Below are positions 28,613 to 38,014 of a DNA stretch of 64,000 bases, piece by piece; the stretch's first letter is position 1, and the number at the start of each line of letters is the position of its first letter. Made by a program: the position numbers and the translations under genes. Origin of the DNA: Agromyces albus. GTDB lineage: Bacteria > Actinomycetota > Actinomycetes > Actinomycetales > Microbacteriaceae. The stretch spans positions 36,047 to 100,046 of the forward strand of contig NZ_SDPN01000012.1 in the NCBI RefSeq assembly GCF_004134825.1, read 5' to 3'. Below the pieces are notes generated by a model, which had not been told where the DNA came from, did not search any database, and worked only from the letters and a program-made list of their open reading frames with translations.

Positions 28613-30994
28613 CTACGGTCGGGCACCGACGCCGCCCGCGCCGCGTTCCGTCCACAGCTCGAAGCCGCCGTCGTTCGCCGTGAGCACAGCGGTGCCCGCG
28701 CGGTCGGTGCGCACGACGGCGGTGCCGGCGTCGGCGAGGAGGTCGAGGAGCCGGTCGGTCGGATGTCCGTAGCCGTTGTCGGCACCGACGCCGATGAGCC
28801 CGACCGTGGCGCCGAGCTCGTCGTACAACGACTCGCTCTGATCAGCCGACCCGTGGTGCGCGACCTTCACGAGATCGACGACGCCGAGGTCGGCCGACGA
28901 CAACATCCGCGATTGCGCGCCCTCGCCGAGGTCGCCGAGGAACACCCCGCGGTAGCCCGGCGCGTCGACGTCGAGCACGATGCTCGCGTCATTGCCCGGA
29001 ATCGCACCGGGCTTGGGCCACACCACCCTCCAGCGCGCATCGCCGAGCGCGCCCCGATGTCCGGTGACGACTTCGATCACAGCGGCTCCCCCGCTCGTGA
29101 GCGGACCCAGCACGCGGCTGGAACGCTCGCCGTCGAGTGGGCCGTGGATCACTGTTCCGACTCGTCCGACGACGGCCGCCACTCCCCCGGCGTGGTCGGC
29201 GTCCCAGTGCGTGACGACGAGCAGGTCGATGTGGTCGATACCGAGGAGCGCGAGGCATCGCTGCAGCGCGGCGGGCTCGGGGCCGGTGTCGATGAGCGCC
29301 GTCTCACCTGCGGACCGCAGGAGCACGGCGTCGCCCTGCCCGATGTCGCAGGCCGCGACATCCCACTCACCGGGCTTGGTGACGAAGCTGACGGCCGGTG
29401 CGCCGACGAGCATCCCGAACGGGATCGCCACGGCGAGGATGAGGGCTGCCCACGCCGACGCGCGAACCCTCGGTCGACGCCGGCGTGAGAACGCGAGCCA
29501 GAGCGCCAGGGCCGTGCACGTCGCCAGGAGCACTGCGCCCGGCGCGTCGGGCAGCCATGGCCAGCGCCCCAGCGGCATCGCGGAGGCGCCGTGCGCGACG
29601 AGCGCGATCCAGCTCGCGGGCAGCCACGCGAGTTGAAGGCAGGCGAATCCGACGGAGGGCAGCACCGGCAGGAGGAGACAGCCGACGAGGCCGACGACCG
29701 TGCCGAGCGGCGCCGCCGGTGCCGCGAGCAGGTTCGCCGGCACGCCGTAGAGCGCGAGCCCGGGATCGAGCAATACGAGCACGGGCTGGCACGCGAGCTG
29801 AGCGGCGAGTGGCACGCCCAGGAGCGCGGCGATCGGCACGGGCATCACCCGCGCGAGCGCGCTCGTGAGCGGCGCGGCGAGGAGCAGCAACCCGGCGGTC
29901 GCACACACCGAGAGGGCGAATCCGTAGTCGCGCGAGAACCACGGGTCGAACGTGAGCAGGGCCACGACCGCGAGCGCCAGGGCTGCGATGCCACCGCCCT
30001 GGCGGCCCGACGCGATCGAGGCCAGCACGACGACGGCCATGGCGCCGGCCCGGACGACGCTCGACTCCGGTGTCACGAGCACGATGAAGCCGATCAGGGC
30101 GACGAGTGCTATCCCGACGCGGATCCATCGGGCGAGGCCGAGGGCCGCCGCGAGGGCGAAGGCGGCTGCCGTGACGATCGCGCAGTTCGCGCCCGACACC
30201 GCCGTCAGGTGGCTGAGCGAACTCGACTTCATGGCGGCGTCGAGCTCGGCGCCGACCGCACCGGTGTCGCCGATCGCGAGTCCGGGCACGAGCGCGCCGC
30301 CATCGCCGCCGAGCGCGCTCGCGGCCGCGGCGAATCCGCTGCGAAGCCCTGCCGACCAGCCGAGCCAGGGTGGCGGAGCAGCCGTGACCTCGAGCTCGGT
30401 GACCGGTCGCAATCGGAACGCCGCACCCTCCGCTGCAGGAAGCGCCGCGACACGGGCATCGAACGCCACGTGTGCACCGAGATCGAGTCCGTCGCCCGGG
30501 GCTGAGCCCATTGCCGTGACCGGCACCGCCGGTACGGTACGACCATCGACGGCGATGAGGCGCCCCTCGAGGCGCACCGGTGGGTCCGCCGCCGGATCGA
30601 ACCAGAGAGCGGGGGCAGGGCGTGGCGCCGTCGTGAGCTCGATCACGACGGCGGCCGTGCTGTGCTCTGCGGCGACGCTCTGCAGGGGCGATCGTTCCCG
30701 AGCGTCGAGCCCGACAGCCGCCGACGTCGAGACGAGCCCGCACGCGGCGAGCGACACGAGCGCCGTCGCGGCGAAGGGCATGATCAGGCGCGCCCGAGCC
30801 TGCCTCGGGATCTCGATCGCGTCGCGCCTTCGCACCAGTAGGATGCCGGCCAGCACGGCGGTCGTGAGGCCGGCGACTGCCCAGCAGGCAGCGGCGAACA
30901 GCCAGGGCGCGATGCCGGCGTCGGGGGCGGCGACCGCACCCCAGGCGGCCACCCAGGCCGCTGCGGCGGGAACGAGCAATCGAAGGTCGCGCAT
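28613..30994 (-). CDS. comEC: ComEC/Rec2-type competence protein (DNA channel)
   Basis: ComEC forms the inner-membrane channel for single-stranded DNA in natural transformation. It has 793 aa: N-terminal membrane spans, an OB-like segment, the competence domain with about eight spans (GDTGAVGAELDAAMKSSSLSHL, then LTAVSGANCAIV), and a C-terminal metallo-beta-lactamase domain with THWDADHAGG and DIGQGDAVLL. All parts are present and no frame break is seen. The ATG abuts the comEA stop (TGAATG). Whether this lineage is transformable is not shown by sequence alone. Confidence 0.93.
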   Translation of the reverse strand: MRDLRLLVPAAAAWVAAWGAVAAPDAGIAPWLFAAACWAVAGLTTAVLAGILLVRRRDAIEIPRQARARLIMPFAATALVSLAACGLVSTSAAVGLDARERSPLQSVAAEHSTAAVVIELTTAPRPAPALWFDPAADPPVRLEGRLIAVDGRTVPAVPVTAMGSAPGDGLDLGAHVAFDARVAALPAAEGAAFRLRPVTELEVTAAPPPWLGWSAGLRSGFAAAASALGGDGGALVPGLAIGDTGAVGAELDAAMKSSSLSHLTAVSGANCAIVTAAAFALAAALGLARWIRVGIALVALIGFIVLVTPESSVVRAGAMAVVVLASIASGRQGGGIAALALAVVALLTFDPWFSRDYGFALSVCATAGLLLLAAPLTSALARVMPVPIAALLGVPLAAQLACQPVLVLLDPGLALYGVPANLLAAPAAPLGTVVGLVGCLLLPVLPSVGFACLQLAWLPASWIALVAHGASAMPLGRWPWLPDAPGAVLLATCTALALWLAFSRRRRPRVRASAWAALILAVAIPFGMLVGAPAVSFVTKPGEWDVAACDIGQGDAVLLRSAGETALIDTGPEPAALQRCLALLGIDHIDLLVVTHWDADHAGGVAAVVGRVGTVIHGPLDGERSSRVLGPLTSGGAAVIEVVTGHRGALGDARWRVVWPKPGAIPGNDASIVLDVDAPGYRGVFLGDLGEGAQSRMLSSADLGVVDLVKVAHHGSADQSESLYDELGATVGLIGVGADNGYGHPTDRLLDLLADAGTAVVRTDRAGTAVLTANDGGFELWTERGAGGVGARP

Positions 30995-31681
30995 TCAGAG
31001 ACTCACGCGATCGACGAGCCCGGCGAAGACGGCATCGCCGATGCCCGTGACCTCGAGCAATTGCTCGACGCTCGTGAACGGCCCGTTCGCGTCACGCCAG
31101 TCGATGATGCGCTGCGCGAGCGCCGGTCCGATGCGGGGCAACGTGTCGAGCGCCGCGACGTCGGCCGTGTTCAGGTGCACGACGCCGTCGCCGGAGGTGG
31201 CCGATCCACTCGAATCGGCGCCCGAACCGGCGGCGGGGCCGGGCGGCGGCACCTGCCCGATCGCGAGCACCACGAGCTGCTCGCCGTCGACCACGGGTCG
31301 CGCCAGGTTGACGCCGGCCGGATCGGCCTCGGCCGTGAAGCCGCCGGCAGCGGCCACGGCGTCGACGACGCGCGAGCCGGCCGCGAGCTCGACGAGCCCC
31401 GGCTTCGCCACGGCACCGAGCACGTGCACGAGCAGCGGGGTCGTGGCCACCTCCTCGACCGAAGCGTGATGCCCCGCGGCATCCGTCGCCTCGACCTCGA
31501 CAGCGTCGATGCGTTCCTGGCCACCCCCGCCGCTCGCCGCGAACGAGAGCATCGCCGCCACGGCGACCGCGACGACGAAGAGCACGACGGCGGCACCGAC
31601 CGCGATGCGAACGCGCGGGCCGGCGCGCCGAGCGACCGGGTCGAGCGCATCGAGCAGTTGGGGGTCGGGGCTCGCGGGCAT
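30995..31681 (-). CDS. comEA: ComEA-type DNA-binding protein
   Basis: ComEA is a membrane-anchored DNA receptor that delivers incoming DNA to ComEC. It has 228 aa: a single TM span at about 25-50 (RIAVGAAVVLFVVAVAVAAM), an SLBB domain (VHVLGAVAKPGLVELAAGSRVVDAV) and a C-terminal helix-hairpin-helix pair (LNTADVAALDTLPRIGPALA, VTGIGDAVF). Its stop abuts the comEC start, indicating coupling. Confidence 0.93.
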   Translation of the reverse strand: MPASPDPQLLDALDPVARRAGPRVRIAVGAAVVLFVVAVAVAAMLSFAASGGGGQERIDAVEVEATDAAGHHASVEEVATTPLLVHVLGAVAKPGLVELAAGSRVVDAVAAAGGFTAEADPAGVNLARPVVDGEQLVVLAIGQVPPPGPAAGSGADSSGSATSGDGVVHLNTADVAALDTLPRIGPALAQRIIDWRDANGPFTSVEQLLEVTGIGDAVFAGLVDRVSL

Positions 31682-31786
31682 GCCCGCACGCTACGCGAGC
31701 CAGACCGACCGGATCACGCGCTCGATCAGGTCAGCGGACACCTCGGACCCTCGAGCCGCTGTCGAGGGCGAGTCGGTGCCTGCCGG

Positions 31787-34360
31787 TCAGGCGCGCGTGG
31801 CGATGTTCACGAGTCGGGGAGGACGAACGATGACGTTCACGATCTCGCGTTCGCCGATCGCGCGGGCGACGCCCGCCGAGGAACGGGCGAGCGCCTCGAG
31901 CTCATCGCCCGACACCTTGGGCGAGACCTCCAGTCGATCGCGCACCTTGCCGTCGACCTGCACGATCGCGGTGACCGACTCCTCGACGAGGAGCGCCGGA
32001 TCGGGCTTGCGCCACGGCACGAGTGCCACGGTGGGCTCGTACCCGAGGCGCTCCCACATGTCTTCGGCGGTATATGGCGCGAAGAGGTTCAGGATCATGG
32101 CCGTGACCTCGGATGCCTCCCGCACGGCGGCATCCGCTGCTCCGGCGCCCGAGTCGATCGCCTTGCGCGTCGCGTTCACGAGTTCCATGAGCCGCGCCAC
32201 GACGACATTGAACTTGAAGGCCTCGATGAGGCTCGGAGCATCGGCGAGCAACCGGTGCGTGATGCGGCGCAGCGCAGGGTTTCCGGACTTCCATTCGATG
32301 TCGGGGCTCGAGGTGACCTCGCCCGAGATCCGCCACGCGCGCGCGAGGAACTTCGCGGCGCCGACCGGCGAGACATCCGCCCAGTCGATGTCGTCTTCGG
32401 GCGGCCCGGCGAACGCGAGCGTCACCCGAAGCGCATCGGCGCCATGGGCCGACAGCTCGCTCGCGAACTCGACGAGGTTGCCCTTCGACTTCGACATCTT
32501 GGCGCCGTCCATGATGACCATGCCCTGGTTCAGGAGCGACGTGAACGGCTCGGTGAAGCTCAGGTAGCCGAGGTCGAAGAGCACCTTGGTGATGAATCGG
32601 GAGTAGAGCAGGTGCAGGATGGCGTGCTCGACGCCGCCCACGTACTGGTCGACGGGCATCCACTTCTCGGCCTCGGCCGGGTCGAACGCGATGGTGTCGT
32701 CGTTCGGGTTCAGGTACCGCAGGTAGTACCAGGAGCTGTCGACGAACGTGTCCATGGTGTCGGAGTCGCGGCGAGCGTCGCCGCCACAGTTCGGGCACGC
32801 CACCTTCGACCACTCTTCGGCGGCGCCGAGCGGGCTCGCGCCCTTCGGCTTCAAGTCGAGCCCGGCGGCATCCGGCAACCTGACCGGGAGCTCGCTCTCG
32901 GGCACGGGCACCTCGCCGCACTCGACGCAGTGGATGATCGGGATCGGTGTGCCCCAGTAGCGCTGGCGCGAGATGAGCCAGTCGCGCAACCGGAAGTTCT
33001 TCGAGGCCCTGCCGAGGCCGCGCTCGGCGAGCAGCTCGATGACCCGGCGGATCGCGTTCGACTTGCTCAGGCCGTCGAGCGGGCCGGAGTTGATGAGCCG
33101 GCCCTCCCCCGCGAGGGCAATTCCCGTCGTTGCCGGATCGACCGGCTCGTAGTCGTCGGGCAACACTGGGTCGCCGTGTTCGTCGAGCGGGATCACGGGG
33201 ATCACGCCCGTGACGGGCGCGTTCGTGTCGACCACGACCCGCACCGGCAGCCCGAAGGCCCGGGCGAAGTCGAGGTCGCGCTGGTCGTGGGCCGGCACCG
33301 CCATGATCGCGCCGTGCCCGTAGTCGGCGAGCACGTAATCGGCCGCCCAGATCGGCAACCGCTCGCCGTTCACGGGGTTCACCGCGTAGCGCTCGAGGAA
33401 GATACCGGTCTTCGGGCGTTCGGTGCTCAGTCGGTCGATGTCGCTCTCGGCGCGCACGGAATCGAGGTAGCCCTGGAACCGCGAGCGCACCTCGTCGGAT
33501 GCCTCGGCGGCCAGTTCGGCGGCGAGTTCGGAGTCGGGCGCGACGACCATGAAGGTTGCGCCATAGAGCGTGTCGGGCCGTGTCGTGAACACGGACACGC
33601 GCTCATCGCGCCCCTCAATCTCGAACTCGACGTCGGCACCGGCGGAGCGGCCGATCCAGTTGCGCTGCATGGAGAGGACCTTCGACGGCCACGCCCCCTC
33701 GAGCTGGTTGAGGTCGTCGAGCAGCCGGTCGGCGTAGTCGGTGACCCGGAAGTACCACTGCGTGAGCGCCTTCTTCGTCACGACGGCGCCGCAGCGCTCG
33801 CAATGCCCGTCGATGACCTGCTCGTTCGCGAGCACGGTCTGGTCGTTCGGGCACCAGTTCACCTGCCCGGCCTTGCGGTAGGCGATGCCCTTCTCGTAGA
33901 GCTTCAGGAAGAGCCACTGGTTCCACTTGTAGTACTCGGGGTCGCTCGTGTGCAGCTCGCGCGACCAGTCGAACGACGGCGCATACTGGCGGAACGAGCG
34001 CTTCTGCTGCTCGATGTTGTCGTAGGTCCACGGCCGCGGGTCGATGCCCCGCTTGATCGCCGCGTTCTCGGCAGGCAGGCCGAAGGAGTCCCAACCGACG
34101 GGATGCAACACATCGAAGCCCTGCTGGCGCCAGTAGCGAGCGACGGTGTCGCCGTAGCCGAAGGCCTCGGCGTGCCCCATGTGCAGATCGCCCGACGGGT
34201 AGGGGAACATGTCGAGGATGTACTTGCGCGGCCTCATGTCGCCGGGCCGGCCGGCACGGAAGGGCTGCAGCTCTTCCCAGACGGGAAGCCACTTCGCCTG
34301 GATCGAGGCGAAGTCGTACGCGCCGGCGTCGGCGTGTGCTGGGTCCTGATCGTGTGCCAC
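31787..34360 (-). CDS. leuS: Leucyl-tRNA synthetase
   Basis: LeuRS charges tRNA-Leu and edits mischarged tRNA. It has about 857 aa. The HIGH motif appears as HMGH (60-63) in [14 protein letters not shown]; the CP1 editing domain has [17 protein letters not shown] is present around residue 620 (KMSKSKGN). A zinc-like CPNCGG segment is also visible. I chose GTG 34360 ([10 protein letters not shown]); the frame stays open upstream into pabB but with Arg/Gly noise. It lies 105 bp downstream of comEA's start and is probably transcribed separately. Confidence 0.97.
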   Translation of the reverse strand: MAHDQDPAHADAGAYDFASIQAKWLPVWEELQPFRAGRPGDMRPRKYILDMFPYPSGDLHMGHAEAFGYGDTVARYWRQQGFDVLHPVGWDSFGLPAENAAIKRGIDPRPWTYDNIEQQKRSFRQYAPSFDWSRELHTSDPEYYKWNQWLFLKLYEKGIAYRKAGQVNWCPNDQTVLANEQVIDGHCERCGAVVTKKALTQWYFRVTDYADRLLDDLNQLEGAWPSKVLSMQRNWIGRSAGADVEFEIEGRDERVSVFTTRPDTLYGATFMVVAPDSELAAELAAEASDEVRSRFQGYLDSVRAESDIDRLSTERPKTGIFLERYAVNPVNGERLPIWAADYVLADYGHGAIMAVPAHDQRDLDFARAFGLPVRVVVDTNAPVTGVIPVIPLDEHGDPVLPDDYEPVDPATTGIALAGEGRLINSGPLDGLSKSNAIRRVIELLAERGLGRASKNFRLRDWLISRQRYWGTPIPIIHCVECGEVPVPESELPVRLPDAAGLDLKPKGASPLGAAEEWSKVACPNCGGDARRDSDTMDTFVDSSWYYLRYLNPNDDTIAFDPAEAEKWMPVDQYVGGVEHAILHLLYSRFITKVLFDLGYLSFTEPFTSLLNQGMVIMDGAKMSKSKGNLVEFASELSAHGADALRVTLAFAGPPEDDIDWADVSPVGAAKFLARAWRISGEVTSSPDIEWKSGNPALRRITHRLLADAPSLIEAFKFNVVVARLMELVNATRKAIDSGAGAADAAVREASEVTAMILNLFAPYTAEDMWERLGYEPTVALVPWRKPDPALLVEESVTAIVQVDGKVRDRLEVSPKVSGDELEALARSSAGVARAIGEREIVNVIVRPPRLVNIATRA

Positions 34361-34446
34361 GTGACTCTCAATCGTGTGTCGCTGCCCCGGGCGGGCTCCG
34401 GGTTCCGGGCGCGCAAGATCGCGGCGCGCTCGAACATCAAGACTAC

Positions 34447-35904
34447 TCACTCTGCCGGGGGCATCGCCGCGCCGAGCACGGCCAGCAGGGCCCGCGCCTT
34501 CACTCGCGTCTCCTCGATCTCCTCGGGGGCGACGGAGAGCGCCGTGATGCCACCGCCCGTGCCGATGCTCGCGCCGTCGGGGGTCAGAACGATCGAACGG
34601 ATCACCATCGCCAGGTCGGCGCTCCCGTCGATGCCGAGGTACCCGAACGCCCCCGAATACACGCCGCGGGGGCCGCGCTCGAGCTCGTGCAGGATCGTCA
34701 TGGCGCTGTGCTTCGGTGCCCCGGTCATCGACCCGGCGGGGAACGCCGCCTGCACGACGTCGAGGGCCGTGAGCGGATGCCGCAGCCGCGCGGTCACCGT
34801 CGAGACGAGTTGGTGCACGTGGGCATACTCCTCGACGTCGAGGAGGCTCGGCACCGACACGCTGCCGAGCTCGGCGATGCGACCGAGGTCGTTGCGCATG
34901 AGATCGACGATCATGAGGTTCTCGGCCTGTTCCTTCTCGCTCTCGAGGAGCTCGCGTCGCAGCGCCGCATCGCGCGCGGGGTCGGCGCTGCGCGGGCGAG
35001 TGCCCTTCATCGGCTTCGTCGAGACGAGCCCATCGGGGTCGACGTGCAGGAACTGCTCGGGCGACGCGCTCAGCAGCGCGAACGCCCCGAACCTGAGGTA
35101 GCCGGCATGGTGGCTCGGACTCGAGGCCCTCAGGGCGAGGTAGGTCTCGGCGGGGTCGGGCCGCACGTCGACGTCGATGCGGTTGGTGAGGCAGAGCTGG
35201 TAGGCGTCGCCGCGCAGGATCGCGGCCTTGCACTCGGCGATGAGCGACGCGTAGGCGCGCGGGTCGTGGCGCCACCGCACTGCGGGTGCCGCTGTGGCCG
35301 GGGCCGCCGCCGTCGCCGTCGCCGGGGGCGCCTCGAGCGGCGACTGCAGAGCGGCACTCATGGCGTCGGCCCACGCCCGAACGTCGGCGACCTCGGGCTC
35401 CCCGGCCTCGTCGACGGGGTCGGGCTCGAGCCACACGAGGCGCATCGACCGCGCGGCGTGATCGAAGGCGATCGCGCGGTCGACGAAGAGGAAGGCGGCA
35501 TCCGGTGTCTCGGCCGGCTCGACGGGCACGCCGTTCAGCCTGGCGCCCAACTCATAGCCGAACCAGCCGAACCAGCCGAGTGGGCCGCCGACCCCGGCGT
35601 CCTGGCCAAGCCCGGCGGTCATGCCGTGCAGCCGCTCGGCCAGCACCTCGAACACGGATGCCTCGACCGTCGTCGCGCCGTCGTCGCCGCGCATCGGCGT
35701 CGAGCGGGTCACGGTGCCACTCGTCACGTCGGCGGTCACGAACTCGCTGCCCTCATGGGCCGCGGCGAGGACGCTCACCCCGGATGCAGCTTCGGCACCG
35801 CCGTCGAGCCACACCGCGTAGGGGGCATTCGCGAACCACGCCCGGAACACGGCCTCGGGGTCGCGCCACTCGGGCAACGAGCGGGTTCGGACGCGGCGCG
35901 GCAT
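34447..35904 (-). CDS. pabB: Aminodeoxychorismate synthase component I-like chorismate-binding enzyme
   Basis: This chorismate-utilising enzyme of 485 aa is probably component I of aminodeoxychorismate synthase (p-aminobenzoate/folate branch). The active-site motif is KPMKGTRPR with K300; Lys rather than Ala at this point separates PabB from anthranilate synthase Trp[21 protein letters not shown] and AGSMTGAPK are intact. A Pro/Ala-rich linker at about 187-208 joins the N-terminal and catalytic domains. ATG 35904 follows a TAGGCT -10 box by 6 nt. No glutamine amidotransferase (PabA) gene is adjacent. Confidence 0.85.
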   Translation of the reverse strand: MPRRVRTRSLPEWRDPEAVFRAWFANAPYAVWLDGGAEAASGVSVLAAAHEGSEFVTADVTSGTVTRSTPMRGDDGATTVEASVFEVLAERLHGMTAGLGQDAGVGGPLGWFGWFGYELGARLNGVPVEPAETPDAAFLFVDRAIAFDHAARSMRLVWLEPDPVDEAGEPEVADVRAWADAMSAALQSPLEAPPATATAAAPATAAPAVRWRHDPRAYASLIAECKAAILRGDAYQLCLTNRIDVDVRPDPAETYLALRASSPSHHAGYLRFGAFALLSASPEQFLHVDPDGLVSTKPMKGTRPRSADPARDAALRRELLESEKEQAENLMIVDLMRNDLGRIAELGSVSVPSLLDVEEYAHVHQLVSTVTARLRHPLTALDVVQAAFPAGSMTGAPKHSAMTILHELERGPRGVYSGAFGYLGIDGSADLAMVIRSIVLTPDGASIGTGGGITALSVAPEEIEETRVKARALLAVLGAAMPPAE

Positions 35905-35910
35905 CCTCTC

Positions 35911-35916
35911 AGCCTA
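35911..35916 (-). promoter_or_regulatory. -10 box of pabB
   Basis: TAGGCT on the minus strand is followed by GAGAGG and the ATG at 35904. The 6-nt gap points to a leaderless mRNA. Confidence 0.45.
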
Positions 35917-35955
35917 GGTGTGCGCGCCGGGCGGTTGCGAAGAAGGCGTGGCGAC

Positions 35956-35995
35956 ATGACGATGGGCCGGCGCTTCCGCGCCGACCCACCGTCAT
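35956..35995. terminator. Terminator after the LVIVD/PA protein gene
   Basis: The stem is 18 bp with two mismatches (35956-35973 with 35978-35995) and a TTCC loop, starting about 20 bp after the stop at 36016 on the minus strand. It separates this gene from pabB. Confidence 0.7.
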
Positions 35996-36015
35996 CCGTT
36001 CAGCCCTTCAGCCGA

Positions 36016-37863
36016 TCACGGCGCGTTGTACTGGAAGATGTACACGCCGCTGTCACGGTCGGAGGCGAGCACGTACTTCTGGCCGTTCGGGTGCTCATGC
36101 ACCTCGACGCCCCAGAAGTTGTTCCCGCCCTCGTCGATGAAGTGCCCGACTTCCTCCATGCCGTCAGGCCCGTAGCTCACGACCCGGAATCCCGCCGCGT
36201 AGTACGAGATGTAGACGAGGTTCTCATCGGGATCGGTCGCGACCTCGTGCACCGAGAGGTCACCGGAGCCCGACGCGTGCGCCGGGTCCTGACTCTCGGG
36301 CACGTAGTACTGGTCGAGGTCCTGCATCGTGCTGGCGTCGTAGAGGTGCACGTAGCCCCATCCGTCGAAGACCGCCGAGATGTCGACGTCCTGGCCGGAA
36401 GCGCCGACCGCCGTCGGGATCAGGGTGCCGGCACCCGATGCGTCGCAGGTGTAGTCGGCCGGAACCTCGCCCGTCAGGATGCGGAATCCGTCGGTGCGCG
36501 AGACGAACACCGCGGGGATGTCGGCGTCGACGAGCATCGACACGAGCGAGTCGCACCCGTCGACTCCGGTGCGGTTGAACACGATCACACCGGCGTATCC
36601 GGCCGCCTCGGCATTCTGCACCTTGACGACGAAGTCGCACACACCACGCTCGATGACCGCGACGCTCGCCGTGTCGTCTGCGGGCGGTATCGACGCGGCG
36701 TCGCACGCGAGGCCCAGGTAGCGAGTGCCCCCGGCAAGGCTCGTGTCGGCGTCGATCTGCGTCACGTCGGAACCCTGGACTGCGGTGAACTCGGTGCCGT
36801 CCTCCATGGTGGCCGTGACTCGGTACGGATCGAAGTCCTCGTCGGTGGCGATGAAGAACTCTTTGTCGTTCGTGAACTCGGCCTGGTGGGCATTCCCCTC
36901 AGGCGAGATCGTCTCACCGAACTCGGCACGGACCGGATCGGCCGCCGCGAAGTCGGTGTCGGCGATGAACACGGGGTTGGCCGGGTCGTCGACGTTGAGT
37001 TTGGCGTAGCCGCCGTCCCAGTACGAGGCGAGCATCGTCTGCACGCCGTCGATCTCCTCGACGACCATGTCGTGGAGGAACACCGCGTCGCCGTGCACCG
37101 CACCGGGCGCCTGCGCCGTGTCGGCGTCGAGCGAGGTCTCTGAGATGAGCTTCGGCTTCGACGGGTTCGTGATGTCGAGGATGTCGACGTCGGTGTCCTC
37201 CTCGTCGTCGACGAGCACGGCGTACGCCTTGTCGCCGTCGGTCCACATGCGCACCGAGTGGGTCTCGTTCGACGTGGTCTGCGCCTTGCCGTTCACGGTG
37301 AAGTCGCCGAATCCCTCGACGAGCTTCTTCGGCTTCGTCGGGTCGGTGACGTCGACGAGCGTGATGCCGCCGATGCCCTTCGTCTCGCCCGGGCAGATCT
37401 CGTTCTGGAAGGCGAGCACCTCACCGCTGAAGTACTTCGTCTCGAGATGGATGACTTGCGAGCCCTCGCCGCTGAACGTGCCGCGGTGGCTCGGGACCAG
37501 GGAGACGAACTCGGGCGAGGCCGGGTCGGAGATGTCGGCGATGTACACCCCGCCGCGGTCGCACTCGGGCTCCCAGAATGCGGTCAGGTAGGCGTAGTTG
37601 CCGTAGGCCGAGACGTCGGCGACACGCCCCGGCTGCTCTTCATCGCCGAAGAGGTCGAGGTTGCCGATGAGGTCGACGTTCTCACTCGAGGCGGGCAGAT
37701 GGCCCTCCTCTTCGCTGTGCTGGGCGTGATGGTTATGCGTCTCCTTGCCGGAGTCCATGGTGCTGTCGTCGACCCACACTTCATCGTGTGCGTGGGCGGG
37801 TGCAGCACCCAGCAGGAGCGCGGCGGTGACGGCGAAGGTGGTACCGGTGATCGTGGCTCTCAT
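36016..37863 (-). CDS. Secreted LVIVD-repeat protein with inserted PA domain
   Basis: This is an exported protein of 615 aa. A signal peptide ends in APAHA (cleavage after about residue 25). The mature N terminus is His/Glu-rich (KETHNHHAQHSEEEGH, 40-55). Repeats of the LVIVD type (VYIADISDPASPEFV, ITLVDVTDPTKPKKL, VDILDITNPSKPKLI, AKLNVDDPANPVFI) indicate a beta-propeller. A protease-associated (PA) domain with VIERGVCDFVVKVQNAEAAG lies at about 380-475, and the propeller-like sequence resumes after it. There is no sortase motif or C-terminal membrane span. ATG 37863 has GAGGAG 9 nt upstream. The role is unknown; surface binding is a guess. Confidence 0.85.
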   Translation of the reverse strand: MRATITGTTFAVTAALLLGAAPAHAHDEVWVDDSTMDSGKETHNHHAQHSEEEGHLPASSENVDLIGNLDLFGDEEQPGRVADVSAYGNYAYLTAFWEPECDRGGVYIADISDPASPEFVSLVPSHRGTFSGEGSQVIHLETKYFSGEVLAFQNEICPGETKGIGGITLVDVTDPTKPKKLVEGFGDFTVNGKAQTTSNETHSVRMWTDGDKAYAVLVDDEEDTDVDILDITNPSKPKLISETSLDADTAQAPGAVHGDAVFLHDMVVEEIDGVQTMLASYWDGGYAKLNVDDPANPVFIADTDFAAADPVRAEFGETISPEGNAHQAEFTNDKEFFIATDEDFDPYRVTATMEDGTEFTAVQGSDVTQIDADTSLAGGTRYLGLACDAASIPPADDTASVAVIERGVCDFVVKVQNAEAAGYAGVIVFNRTGVDGCDSLVSMLVDADIPAVFVSRTDGFRILTGEVPADYTCDASGAGTLIPTAVGASGQDVDISAVFDGWGYVHLYDASTMQDLDQYYVPESQDPAHASGSGDLSVHEVATDPDENLVYISYYAAGFRVVSYGPDGMEEVGHFIDEGGNNFWGVEVHEHPNGQKYVLASDRDSGVYIFQYNAP

Positions 37864-38014
37864 GGCGAAATGCTCCTCAGCATCTGGTGTCGCATGGCCG
37901 ATGTCGACCAGAGTCAACCAGATGGCCGCTACAACGCGCCACATCTCGGGAGCGATACGCAACAGGCGTGCGCGATGCGCTCGGATTCGACGGCCGATCG
38001 GAGCTCTCGATCCC

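Noticed and set aside
31061..35101. Very long open frame on the plus strand opposite comEA, leuS and pabB (over 1300 codons)
   Set aside because: It is the antisense shadow of high-GC genes: Arg/Asp/Val/His-rich with no domain, and leuS on the other strand has all its motifs.
34447..35904. Anthranilate synthase component I (TrpE)
   Set aside because: The key motif has Lys (KPMKGT) where TrpE has Ala; no trp gene is nearby.
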